Shown here piece after piece: positions 17,298 through 25,381 of a stretch of DNA of 64,000 nt. The position numbers and the translations under genes were made by a program. This DNA comes from Pseudomonas simiae. GTDB lineage: Bacteria > Pseudomonadota > Gammaproteobacteria > Pseudomonadales > Pseudomonadaceae. The stretch's first letter is position 1. Every line of letters starts with the position of its first letter. Location of the stretch: assembly GCF_900111895.1 (NCBI RefSeq), contig NZ_FOKB01000001.1, positions 1,174,363 to 1,238,362 of the forward strand, written 5' to 3'. A model generated the notes under the pieces. That model did not search any database. It was not told the DNA's origin and saw only the letters and a program-made list of their open reading frames with translations.

Positions 17298-17370
17298 TGT
17301 GGGAGCTGGCTTGCCTGCGATAGCGGTAGATCAGCAATGGGCAAAGCGGCTGACCCACCGCTATCGCCAC
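17298..17370. repeat. damaged REP doublet
   Basis: The left arm TGTGGGAGCTGGCTTGCC (continuing through GATAGCGGT and TCAGC) is partly mirrored by GCTGACCCACCGCTATCGC to about 17370. The outer third of the right arm is missing. It belongs to the same class as the palindromes at 32406, 35757 and 38869. Confidence 0.6.
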
Positions 17371-17392
17371 CGGATCTATCCTTGCTCCGCCC

Positions 17393-18337
17393 TCAAGGTT
17401 TCCAGGTCTGTACATCCTTGGCGTCCACGGCCTTGGGCAATAAGCCCGCCTTGAAGAAGGCATCGGCGATTTTCTGCTGTTCGCCCAGTTGATCGATCGT
17501 CACTGGCTGCACTTGATAGCTGCGGTGCGCATTGGCTGCTTCAACCGTCGCTACATCCAGGTTGCCCCACAGCGGGCCAAGTACTTTGGCCGCGTCTTGC
17601 GGGTGGGTTTTCACCCACTGGCCGGTCTTTTCCAGTTGTGCGTACACCACTTTCAACACGTCCGGGTGGGCCTTGGCGTACGGCGTGCCGGTGAGGTAGT
17701 AGCGCTTGTAGCTGGCCAGCCCCGCGCCGTCCGCCAGGGTACGTGTTGGCAGTTGGCGCTGCACGCTGGTGAGGAAGGGTTCCCAGGTGACCCACGCGTC
17801 CACCTTGTCGTTCTCGAACGCTGCGCGACCGTCGGCGGGGGACAGGTAGGCCGGTGTGATATCCGAAAATTCCAGGCCCGTCTGGGCCAACGCGGCAATC
17901 AACAAGTAGTGGGTGCCCGCCGCCTTGGTCACGGCGATTTTCTTGCCTTTGAGGTCCGCCAGTTGCTGGATCGGCGAGTCCTTGCGCACCACGATGGCCT
18001 GGGCTGAAGGCGAGGGGGCTTCCTGGGCGAAGTAGGTGAGCTTGGCCTGCGCAGCCTGGGCGAAGATCGGCACGGTGTCGGCCACGTCGGCACTGATGTC
18101 GACGTTGCCCACGTTCAACGCTTCGAGCAGGGGCAGGCCACTGGGGAACTCATGCCAGCTCACGTCGATGTTGTCGGCCTTGAGGGCTTTTTCCAGGGTG
18201 CCCTGGGTTTTCAGCAGGGTGATCAGGGTCGAGGATTTCTGGTAACCGATGCGCACAGTTTCCTGGGCCTCGGCGCTGACCGCAACGGAGAAGGCCAGCA
18301 ACCCTACTACCGCAGCGAGGGGACGACGTATGGACAT
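17393..18337 (-). CDS. SsuA-like aliphatic sulfonate ABC binding protein
   Basis: This 314-residue periplasmic protein has a signal peptide (residues 1-24, VSAEAQ). The mature start TVRIGYQKSSTLITLLK is diagnostic of SsuA-type sulfonate binders. Other family motifs include WHEFPSGLPLLEALNVG, DLKGKKIAVTKAAGTHYLL and KVDAWVTWEPFL. It is divergent from a close homologue at 18583 with which it shares an AT-rich control region. No membrane components follow on its own strand, so it may use the permease/ATPase encoded at 21942-23713. Confidence 0.9.
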   Translation of the reverse strand: MSIRRPLAAVVGLLAFSVAVSAEAQETVRIGYQKSSTLITLLKTQGTLEKALKADNIDVSWHEFPSGLPLLEALNVGNVDISADVADTVPIFAQAAQAKLTYFAQEAPSPSAQAIVVRKDSPIQQLADLKGKKIAVTKAAGTHYLLIAALAQTGLEFSDITPAYLSPADGRAAFENDKVDAWVTWEPFLTSVQRQLPTRTLADGAGLASYKRYYLTGTPYAKAHPDVLKVVYAQLEKTGQWVKTHPQDAAKVLGPLWGNLDVATVEAANAHRSYQVQPVTIDQLGEQQKIADAFFKAGLLPKAVDAKDVQTWKP

Positions 18338-18582
18338 GGCACGCTCGATTTTTGACGAAACAGTATTGAGCTTAAAGTTCTAAAAACTATTCGTTAAATA
18401 CTTTTTCGATCTGAACTTAGGACGCTTTTTCCAGCTGCCTATGAATTGAGCATAACCATAGAATTATAAGATTCTTTCATCATTTCCAATCATTAATATA
18501 ATCGAATCAACTTTGCTGCCAGGCCTTAAGCGGTTTTTTGGCATATGCAGTTCTCTTCATTTCTTCCTCGCCAAGGCCTCCC
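18338..18582. promoter_or_regulatory. AT-rich divergent control region of two sulfonate-binding-protein genes
   Basis: These 245 bases separate two divergent SsuA-like genes and are much more AT-rich than the flanks, especially 18376-18510. AGTTCTAAAA lies at 18376-18385, and similar TTCTAA-containing motifs occur upstream of other sulfur genes in this window. Sulfur-starvation genes of this type are normally controlled by the LysR-type proteins CysB or Cbl, but I could not identify a convincing operator. Confidence 0.4.
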
Positions 18583-19521
18583 ATGACGTTCAAAAAACTA
18601 ATCGTCGCCGCCAGCCTGCTGTTCGCCGCGACCGCGGCCCATGCCGAGCAAACCCTGGACATCAGCTATCAGCGCTCATCCACCCTGTGGATCCTGCTCA
18701 AGCAAAATGGCCACTTGGAGCAGCGCCTCAAGCCCCTGGGTTTCACGGTGAACTGGCACGAGTTCAGCACTGGCTTGCTCAGCTCGCTGAACGCCGGCAG
18801 CGTCGACCTGCACGCCGACGTGGCCGACGCCTTTGCGCTGTTCACCCAGGCTGCCGATGCACCGTTGACCTACTACGCCCAGGAAAACTCATCGTCGAGT
18901 GCCCAGGCGATCATCGTCCAGGATCAATCGCCGATCCACAGCATCGCCGACCTCAAGGGCAAGACCGTCGCCGTGTCCAAGGGCTCTGGCAGCCATTACC
19001 TGCTGATATCCGCGCTGAGAAAAGCTGGCTTGACCCTGGCCGATATCACCCCGCGCTACCTGGAAGCCCCGGACGGCGGCGCTGCCTTCGCCAATGGCAG
19101 CGTGGATGCCTGGGTGATCTGGGACCCGTTCCTCGCCACCCAACAGCTGGATCACCACGTGCGTGTCATCGCCGACGGCAAGGACGGCCTGGCCGACTAC
19201 AACCGTTTCTACTTGGCGACCACGCGATTCGCCAAGGCCCACCCGGACGTGTTGCAGGTGACCTTCGATACCCTGCGCGAGACCGGCCAATGGGTGAAGG
19301 CCCATCCCAAGGAAGCTGCCGAGATCCTCGGCCCGCTGTGGGGCAATATCGCCCCGGCCACAGTGGAGCGCGCCGATAGCCGCCGCAGCTACGACATCAT
19401 CCCGGTGAAGGTGGAAAACCTCGCCGAGCAACAGCGCATCGCCGACACCTACTACGCCGCCAAGTTGATTCCCAAGCCGTTGAAGGTCAGCGCCATCACC
19501 GTGTGGACACCCAAGCCATGA
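18583..19521 (+). CDS. SsuA-like aliphatic sulfonate ABC binding protein
   Basis: This 312-residue periplasmic protein has a signal peptide (residues 1-22, AAHAEQ) and the SsuA pattern TLDISYQRSSTLWILLKQ, WHEFSTGLLSSLNAG and SVDAWVIWDPFL. It is clearly related to the divergent protein at 17393. I chose the ATG at 18583 rather than 18538 because the signal peptide starts there. Its stop overlaps the ATG of the monooxygenase gene (ATGA), so substrate capture and desulfonation genes are coupled. Confidence 0.9.
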   Translation: MTFKKLIVAASLLFAATAAHAEQTLDISYQRSSTLWILLKQNGHLEQRLKPLGFTVNWHEFSTGLLSSLNAGSVDLHADVADAFALFTQAADAPLTYYAQENSSSSAQAIIVQDQSPIHSIADLKGKTVAVSKGSGSHYLLISALRKAGLTLADITPRYLEAPDGGAAFANGSVDAWVIWDPFLATQQLDHHVRVIADGKDGLADYNRFYLATTRFAKAHPDVLQVTFDTLRETGQWVKAHPKEAAEILGPLWGNIAPATVERADSRRSYDIIPVKVENLAEQQRIADTYYAAKLIPKPLKVSAITVWTPKP

Positions 19522-20843
19522 GCCGCCAAATCCATTTATCCGCGTTTTTGTTGAGTGGGCCGGTGGTGCACAGCCATGCGGTGTGGCGCCACCCCGAAAC
19601 CGTTGGCAATTACCTCGATCCCGAGTACTACGCGCGGGTCGCCAAGGTGGCGGAGGAGGGGCTGTTCGACTTCCTGTTCTTCGCCGATCGCCTGGCCGTG
19701 GGTGATCAGATGGGCGGCTCCCGCGAGTTCGCCTTGCGCTACGGCGCCCAGGACGCCACGCGCCTGGACCCGTTGCCGATCCTCTCTTACCTGGTCGGCA
19801 AGACCAGTAAGCTGGGCCTGGGCGCGACGCGTTCCACCACCTATTACGAACCGGCGCACATCGCCCGTGAATTCGCCACCCTCGACCACCTGTCCAAGGG
19901 GCGGGCGGCGTGGAATATCGTCACCTCGATGAACGACAGCGAAGGGCGTCTGTTCGGCAAGGACAAGCACCTTGAACACGACCTGCGGTATGACCGCGCC
20001 GATGAGTTTGTCGAAGTCGCACTGAAGCTCTGGAACAGCTGGGGCAATGGCGCGCTGAAACTGGATCGCAAAAGCGGCGTGCTGGCGGACCCGGAGTTGA
20101 TCCGTTCGGTGCAGCATCAGGGCGAGTGGTTCAGGGTTGAAGGCCCGTTGAATATTCCGCGCACGCCCCAGGGTCGGCCGGTGCTGATCCAGGCCGGTTC
20201 TTCCGGGCGTGGCCGGCGCTTTGGCGCGCGTTGGGCCGAGGCGATTTTCACGATTCATCCGCACTTGGCGGCCATGCGTGCGTTTCGCGATGACGTGCGT
20301 GCGCAGGTGGTGCAGCAAGGCCGTGAGGCTGACAGTTGCAAGGTGCTGACGGCGGTGATGCCGTTCATTGGTGGCAGCGAAGCGGAAGCCCGCGCCAAGC
20401 GCGATCAACACAACGCGCTGGCACGGCCGGAGCTGGGGCTGGTGACCCTGGCGTCGCAGCTGAATGTGGACCTGTCGCCATTCCCGCTTTGCGCGACGCT
20501 GGCCGAGATCGCCCAGTCGTCGCTGATCCACCCGGCCGCCGCTGAAAAGCTGTTGATGCAAGGGCCGGAAACCACCCTCGAACAGCTCGGGCGCATCTTC
20601 GCCAGCAGCGTGCGCGTACCGCAATTAGTAGGCACGGGCGCGCAAGTGGCCGAGCAGTTGGCCGAGCTGTTCGAACAGGGCGGTTGCGACGGGTTTGTGA
20701 TCTCTCCGGGGTATTTGCCGGGTTCGTTCACCGAGTTTGTCGAGAGCGTGATCCCGCATTTGCAGCGCAAGGGGCTGTTCCGCACCGCTTACGAAGGGTC
20801 GACGTTGCGTGAGCACCTGGGCCTCTCCGAGCTTACTGGCTGA
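19518..20843 (+). CDS. FMN-dependent monooxygenase, NtaA/SnaA/DszA family
   Basis: This 441-residue flavin-dependent oxygenase uses reduced FMN supplied by a separate reductase. The family includes nitrilotriacetate monooxygenase NtaA and dibenzothiophene-sulfone monooxygenase DszA. Diagnostic segments are AFLLSGPVVHSHAVWRHPE near the N-terminus and RAAWNIVTSMNDSE at about residues 132-146. Lying between sulfonate-type binding proteins, it most likely cleaves an organosulfur compound to release sulfite, though the substrate cannot be read from the sequence. The ATG at 19518 overlaps the upstream stop. No flavin reductase gene is adjacent. Confidence 0.88.
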   Translation: MSRQIHLSAFLLSGPVVHSHAVWRHPETVGNYLDPEYYARVAKVAEEGLFDFLFFADRLAVGDQMGGSREFALRYGAQDATRLDPLPILSYLVGKTSKLGLGATRSTTYYEPAHIAREFATLDHLSKGRAAWNIVTSMNDSEGRLFGKDKHLEHDLRYDRADEFVEVALKLWNSWGNGALKLDRKSGVLADPELIRSVQHQGEWFRVEGPLNIPRTPQGRPVLIQAGSSGRGRRFGARWAEAIFTIHPHLAAMRAFRDDVRAQVVQQGREADSCKVLTAVMPFIGGSEAEARAKRDQHNALARPELGLVTLASQLNVDLSPFPLCATLAEIAQSSLIHPAAAEKLLMQGPETTLEQLGRIFASSVRVPQLVGTGAQVAEQLAELFEQGGCDGFVISPGYLPGSFTEFVESVIPHLQRKGLFRTAYEGSTLREHLGLSELTG

Positions 20844-20896
20844 AACGCAAAGCTCGCTCCTACACACCGCACTACCGCACATAAAGGGATTCTTCT

Positions 20897-21955
20897 GTGG
20901 CTATATTCGATCATTTGACCCGCCGCCGCCTGCTCGGCCTGGCCGGCATCACTGTGGCCAGCCTGTCGCTGCCACGCTTGGGCGTTGCCGCCGACGAACA
21001 TGCCGGTCACAACACTGCCCAGGAGCCCGCAGGCACCGGTGAGTTCATCCGCCTCGACGCACCGCGCAAGCTGAAACTGGCGGTCAACCTCAACGCCGTG
21101 TGCCTGGCGCCAGTGGTGATCGCCCATGGCCAGGGGTTTTTCACAAAGCACAATCTGGACGTAGAGCTGGTCAACTTCGGCAACTCCACCGAAGTGCTGC
21201 TGGAGGCCATCGCCACCGGTAAAGCTGACGCGGGCGTGGGCATGGCGTTGCGTTGGCTCAAGGCGCTGGAGCAGGGTTTCGATGTGAAGCTCACCGCCGG
21301 CACCCACGGCGGCTGCCTGCGTTTGCTCAGTGCCGTGAACGGCGCTGTGGCCAAGCTGGAGGACCTCAAGGGCAAGGCCATCGGTGTGACCGACATGGCC
21401 AGCCCGGATCGTAATTTCTTCTCGATCCTGCTGAAAAAACACGGTGTGGACCCGGTGCGCGATGTGGAGTGGCGCCTGTATCCCGCCGACTTGCTGGGCA
21501 CTGCGCTGGAGCGTGGCGAAGTGCAGGCAGTGAGCGGCAGTGACCCGTTCATGTACCGCCTGATCAAATCTGGCGTGGCGCGTGAACTGTCTACCAATCT
21601 GGTAGAGGAATACGCCAACCTCAGCTGCTGCGTGGTCGGCGTCACCGGCAAACTGGTGCGTGAAGACAAGCGTGTGGTCGCGGCCTTGACCCAGGCGATC
21701 CTCGAAGCCCACGACTATTCCGTGCAGCACCCGGAAGAAGTCGCCAAAGGCTTCCAGGCCCATGCATTGAATACGTCGATAGAGGAAGTGCAGGCGATCC
21801 TCCACGACCACACCCACGGTCACCACGCGGTGGGCGCGGCATTGACCAGGGAAATCCTCACCTACGTCACCGACTTGAAAACCGTCGAAGTGATCAGCAA
21901 GAGCACTGACCCGGTGGAGTTTGCCAAGGAGATCACCGCCGATGTCTTCAGCTGA
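20897..21955 (+). CDS. ABC substrate-binding protein with Tat-type signal, sulfonate/taurine class
   Basis: This 352-residue binding protein probably starts at GTG (20897), with AAAGGGA a suitable distance upstream. The N-terminus carries a twin-arginine signal (TRRRLLGLAG, residues 8-17), so it may be exported folded. The mature protein is NMT1/SsuA-like (VCLAPVVIAHGQGFF, DLKGKAIGVTDMASPD). A histidine-rich stretch sits at about residues 32-36 and another near HDHTHGHH in the C-terminal third, both unusual for this family and suggestive of metal contact. Its gene overlaps the permease gene by 14 bases. Confidence 0.85.
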   Translation: MAIFDHLTRRRLLGLAGITVASLSLPRLGVAADEHAGHNTAQEPAGTGEFIRLDAPRKLKLAVNLNAVCLAPVVIAHGQGFFTKHNLDVELVNFGNSTEVLLEAIATGKADAGVGMALRWLKALEQGFDVKLTAGTHGGCLRLLSAVNGAVAKLEDLKGKAIGVTDMASPDRNFFSILLKKHGVDPVRDVEWRLYPADLLGTALERGEVQAVSGSDPFMYRLIKSGVARELSTNLVEEYANLSCCVVGVTGKLVREDKRVVAALTQAILEAHDYSVQHPEEVAKGFQAHALNTSIEEVQAILHDHTHGHHAVGAALTREILTYVTDLKTVEVISKSTDPVEFAKEITADVFS

Positions 21956-22931
21956 TGCGACAACCCTGAACCCGTCCCTGGCGTTCAAAGTCCGGTGGCA
22001 AGGCGTGGCGGTGGTTGGGGCCTGGCTGGCCGTCGCGCTGCTGATCAGCTTCTGGCCCAACGCGACGCGTAATTGGCCGATGACCCAAGGCCTGGCCAAT
22101 CTGTGTGTGGGTATTGCGGGGCTGTACGTCGTGTTGAGCCTGTTGGGGCGCACGGTATCCAAGCTTGGCCAGCGCTTGCGCAATGCCGGCCCTTGGCTGA
22201 TCGCCTTACCGGTGCTGCTCGGAGGCTGGGAGCTGTTGACCGCCAAACTGGCGCTGTTGCCGGTGCCGTTTTTTGCGCCGCCCCAGGCGTTGCTGGCGGT
22301 GTATATCGAAGACTACGCGCGCCTGGCCGACAGCCTGTTGCACTCGGCATTGCTGCTAGGCTCGGGCGTGGCGCTGGGGACGATCACCGGGTTTATCGCC
22401 GGGGTGGCGATCGGGTGGTCGACGCGCATCGGTTACTGGCTGCACCCGGTGTTGCGCATCCTCGGGCCGGTGCCGTCCACGGCGCTGTTGCCGCTGTGCT
22501 TTTTTCTGTTTCCCAGCAGTTGGAGTGCCAGTGTATTTCTGATCGCCCTGGCCACCTGGTTTCCGGTCACGGTGCTCACCTGGTCTGGTGTGGCGAGTGT
22601 GGACAAAGCCTACTACGACGTAGCCCGTACCCTCGGTGCCAAGCAGGGTTTTCTGATTTTCAAGGTGGCGATTCCCGCAGCGTTGCCGCATGTATTCGTC
22701 GGCCTGTTCATGGGCCTGGGGGCGTCGTTTTCGACCCTGGTGGTGGCAGAAATGATGGGCGTCAAATCCGGCATCGGCTGGTACCTGCAATGGGCCCAGG
22801 GCTGGGCCGCCTACGCCAATATGTACGCCGCCTTGCTGATCATGGCGCTCGCTTGTTCGGGGTTGATCACCGGGTTGTTCCTGGTGCGTGACCGGTTGTT
22901 GGCCTGGCAGAAAGGATCGATGAAATGGTAG
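21942..22931 (+). CDS. ABC transporter permease, SsuC/TauC type
   Basis: This 329-residue inner-membrane permease has an N-terminal extension of two to three helices (residues 17-70) in front of the usual six-helix BPD_transp_1 core. The EAA-type loop is YYDVARTLGAKQGFLIFKV at about residues 225-245. The gene begins inside the end of the binding-protein gene and ends inside the start of the ATPase gene, so the three are translated as one unit. It is the only sulfonate-class permease in the window. Confidence 0.9.
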   Translation: MSSADATTLNPSLAFKVRWQGVAVVGAWLAVALLISFWPNATRNWPMTQGLANLCVGIAGLYVVLSLLGRTVSKLGQRLRNAGPWLIALPVLLGGWELLTAKLALLPVPFFAPPQALLAVYIEDYARLADSLLHSALLLGSGVALGTITGFIAGVAIGWSTRIGYWLHPVLRILGPVPSTALLPLCFFLFPSSWSASVFLIALATWFPVTVLTWSGVASVDKAYYDVARTLGAKQGFLIFKVAIPAALPHVFVGLFMGLGASFSTLVVAEMMGVKSGIGWYLQWAQGWAAYANMYAALLIMALACSGLITGLFLVRDRLLAWQKGSMKW

Positions 22932-23713
22932 CCCTGGCACACGCAGTATCGGCGTCGGAAAGTCTGGCGCTGCGGATAGAAAACCTCAGCCATGGTTTTG
23001 CCCTGGACGGCCAGCATCTGCCGGTGTTGGAGCGGGTTTCGTTGGACGTGGCGCCGGGCGAGTTCGTGGCGTTGCTCGGGCCTTCGGGGTGCGGCAAGTC
23101 AACCTTGCTGCGCTTGGTGGCCGGCCTGGAGCCCGCGGACTCCGGCCGCTTGCTGGCCGACGGTGAGGCCATCACCGGCCCGGACCCTAGCCGTGTGGTG
23201 GTGTTCCAGGACCCGACGCTCTACCCGTGGCGCCGTGTATGGGACAACGTCGCTGTTGGCCTGGAAGCCCAGGGCCTGCTTAAGACCCATGCGGCCAAGG
23301 TTGATGAAGCCCTGGAAAAAGTCGGCCTCAGCCAGTTCGCCCGCGCCTATCCCCGGCAGTTGTCGGGTGGCATGGCGCAGCGAGTGGCTTTGGCCCGTGC
23401 ACTGGTCAATCAACCACGCCTGCTGATCCTCGATGAGCCGTTGGGCAAGCTCGACTCCCTGACCCGTATCACCCTGCAAAAGGAGCTGATCGACTTGTGG
23501 CAGCGCCAGGGCTATACGGCTTTGTTGGTGACTCACGATGTGGAAGAAGCCTTGCTGCTGGCCAATCGCGTGATTGTCTTCAGCGATCGCCCCGCCAGGA
23601 TCCAGGCACAACTGACGATCGACCGCGCGTACCCCCGGCACCGCGACGATCCTTACCTGGTGGACCTGCGACGGCAGATTCTGGGCCTGCTGGGGTTGGG
23701 TGAAAACTGGTAG
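22925..23713 (+). CDS. ABC transporter ATP-binding protein, SsuB/TauB type
   Basis: This 262-residue ATPase of the nitrate/sulfonate/taurine class has Walker A GPSGCGKST, Q-loop VVFQDPTLYPWRR, signature LSGGMAQR, Walker B LLILDEP and switch histidine VTHDVEEAL, all canonical. The LYPWR element after the Q-loop is typical of SsuB/TauB. Its ATG overlaps the end of the permease gene by seven bases. It probably serves this operon's binding proteins and possibly the orphan ones at 11315, 17393 and 47096. Confidence 0.92.
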   Translation: MVALAHAVSASESLALRIENLSHGFALDGQHLPVLERVSLDVAPGEFVALLGPSGCGKSTLLRLVAGLEPADSGRLLADGEAITGPDPSRVVVFQDPTLYPWRRVWDNVAVGLEAQGLLKTHAAKVDEALEKVGLSQFARAYPRQLSGGMAQRVALARALVNQPRLLILDEPLGKLDSLTRITLQKELIDLWQRQGYTALLVTHDVEEALLLANRVIVFSDRPARIQAQLTIDRAYPRHRDDPYLVDLRRQILGLLGLGENW

Positions 23714-23816
23714 CCGACGGCGCTACTGTGTAGGCCCTACCTGTGCGCATCGAAGCGCGGCAAAAGATCGGCAAGGCGGTGCAGGGGGCAGCCGCGACCT
23801 GCATTAATCACAGGCG

Positions 23817-23844
23817 AAAAAAAACCGGCTGATCAGGCCGGTTT
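23817..23844 (-). terminator. rho-independent terminator of the repeat-protein gene
   Basis: On the minus strand AAACCGGC, seven loop bases and GCCGGTTT are followed by a run of T (A8 on the plus strand at 23817-23824). It lies 25 bases past the stop of the repeat-protein gene. The stem may also act for the convergent ABC operon ending at 23713. Confidence 0.8.
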
Positions 23845-23868
23845 GGGGTTCCCGCCAGCAGCGCGGGG

Positions 23869-24333
23869 TTAAACGTTGTTGCCTTGCAAGCGATCAGCAC
23901 CGCCTTCAGCCAGGCCACGTTCCTGCAGACGATCAGCACCGCCTTCAGCCAGGCCGCGTTCCTGCAGACGATCAGCCCCGCCTTCAGCCAGGCCACGTTC
24001 CTGCAGACGATCAGCACCGCCTTCAGCCAGGCCCCGTTCCTGCAGACGATCAGCCCCGCCTTCAGCCAGGCCACGTTCCTGCAGACGATCAGCCCCGCCT
24101 TCCGCCAGGCCACGTTCTTGCAGACGATCAGCACCACCTTCGGCGATACGACGTTCCAGCAGGCGGTCCGAACCGTTTTCGGCAACGCGGTTACCTTGCA
24201 GGCGGTCCGAGCCACCCTCTGCGACACGATTTTCGATCAGGCGATCCGAGCCGCCTTCAGCAACGACAGGGTGAGCAAATGCGTTTGCAGCGAGTACCGA
24301 GAAAGCGAGGCTAAGCAAGATTTGGCGTTTCAT
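23869..24333 (-). CDS. secreted protein made of ten 13-residue repeats
   Basis: This 154-residue protein has a Sec signal peptide (MKRQILLSLAF through AFA, residues 1-20). After HPV the whole mature protein is a run of ten units of the type LAEGGADRLQERG. The three units nearest the signal peptide are more diverged (VAEGGSDRLIENR and relatives); the last ends GNNV. The units are rich in Gly, Asp, Arg and Glu, each with one conserved AEGG.DRL core. I know no function. A regular export-competent repeat suggests a periplasmic or surface solenoid or a disordered linear repeat. The gene has its own terminator at 23817. Confidence 0.85.
   Translation of the reverse strand: MKRQILLSLAFSVLAANAFAHPVVAEGGSDRLIENRVAEGGSDRLQGNRVAENGSDRLLERRIAEGGADRLQERGLAEGGADRLQERGLAEGGADRLQERGLAEGGADRLQERGLAEGGADRLQERGLAEGGADRLQERGLAEGGADRLQGNNV
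23872..24264 (-). repeat. tandem 39-base coding repeats
   Basis: Ten head-to-tail units of 39 bases (the last 42) encode the repeat protein. The six downstream units are nearly identical at the DNA level, differing mostly at one or two positions, whereas those next to the signal sequence have diverged. This gradient indicates recent expansion at the 3' end of the gene. The unit length is a multiple of three, so copy-number change keeps the frame. Confidence 0.9.
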
Positions 24334-24478
24334 GAGGGTGTGCTCCGAGTGTTTTAGTTGGGTTGTTGCTGGTATGGGGTTGATGTTACGCGTTGCATTT
24401 TTTAAGAGAACTTCATTGGGCTGATGGTGACTATCGACGTCAGCGATGGCTCGTTCCGCCGAGCCATCGCAGGGCCGG

Positions 24479-25201
24479 TCAAGGCATCTGCGGCAGTTCC
24501 TGCGGGCGCAGGTCGAACACCAGCACCTCGGCGTCTTCGCCGTGGCCCAGGCGGATCTGCCGTTCATCCCGCACACGGGCACCGTCGCCTTCCTGCAAGC
24601 GTTGGCCGTTGACTTCAACGCTGCCTCGGGCCACATGGATGTACACATGCCGATCGGGCGCCAGGTCCAGGGTTGCGGCCTCGTCGCCGTTGAACAGCCC
24701 GGCGTACACCCGTGCGTCCTGGCGCACGCTGAGGGAGCCATCGCTGCCGTCCGGCGAGATGATCAACTGCAGGCGTCCACGTTTCTGCGCCTCGCTGAAG
24801 TGCTCCTGCTGATAGCGCGGTTCGGCGCCGGCTTGATTCGGCACGATCCAGATCTGCAGGAAGTGCACACCACGGGTCTGGCTGTGGTTGAACTCGCTGT
24901 GGGCCACGCCGCTGCCGGCACTCATCAGTTGCACATCACCAGGGCGGATCACCGAGCCCGTGCCCAGGGTGTCTTTGTGTTCCAGCGCGCCTTCCAGCAC
25001 ATAGGAGAAGATCTCCATGTCGCGGTGCGGGTGCTGGCCGAAACCTTTGCCGGCCGCGACGCGGTCATCGTTGATCACCAGCAGGTCGGAAAAGCCTTGT
25101 TCTTTCGGGTTCCAGTAGTTGGCGAACGAGAAGGTGTGGAACGACTTCAACCAACCGTGATTGGCGGCGCCGCGTTCGGAAGCTTTGCGAAGGGTCAGCA
25201 T
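24479..25201 (-). CDS. pirin-family bicupin, YhhW-like
   Basis: This 240-residue two-cupin protein has the pirin metal site conserved: H57 and H59 in GQHPHRDMEI, and H101 and E103 in GVAHSEFNH, the same residues as E. coli YhhW, which has quercetin 2,3-dioxygenase activity in vitro. Physiological roles in bacteria are poorly known. It is divergent from a DJ-1/AraC regulator gene (25382), a frequent type of pairing for pirins. The 180-base gap between them is AT-rich and should contain both promoters. Confidence 0.9.
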   Translation of the reverse strand: MLTLRKASERGAANHGWLKSFHTFSFANYWNPKEQGFSDLLVINDDRVAAGKGFGQHPHRDMEIFSYVLEGALEHKDTLGTGSVIRPGDVQLMSAGSGVAHSEFNHSQTRGVHFLQIWIVPNQAGAEPRYQQEHFSEAQKRGRLQLIISPDGSDGSLSVRQDARVYAGLFNGDEAATLDLAPDRHVYIHVARGSVEVNGQRLQEGDGARVRDERQIRLGHGEDAEVLVFDLRPQELPQMP

Positions 25202-25381
25202 GGTTTTGTCCTCAAGTGGGAGCGGGCTGCGACATGCAGGGCTCCGGCGTTGAGAAGAAGGTTAATGGTTACTGAAACATTCATTAAGAAGATGAAAACT
25301 GAATAACTGTCTCTCGTGAGTTGACAGTGGTGGACGTGCCATAATGCCGTCCGCACTCCTTGACGATGGATCCTCCCCGAT

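Noticed and set aside
23872..24264. CRISPR-like array of 39-base units
   Set aside because: The units are contiguous with no spacers, are in frame and encode a regular peptide after a signal sequence, so this is a coding tandem repeat.
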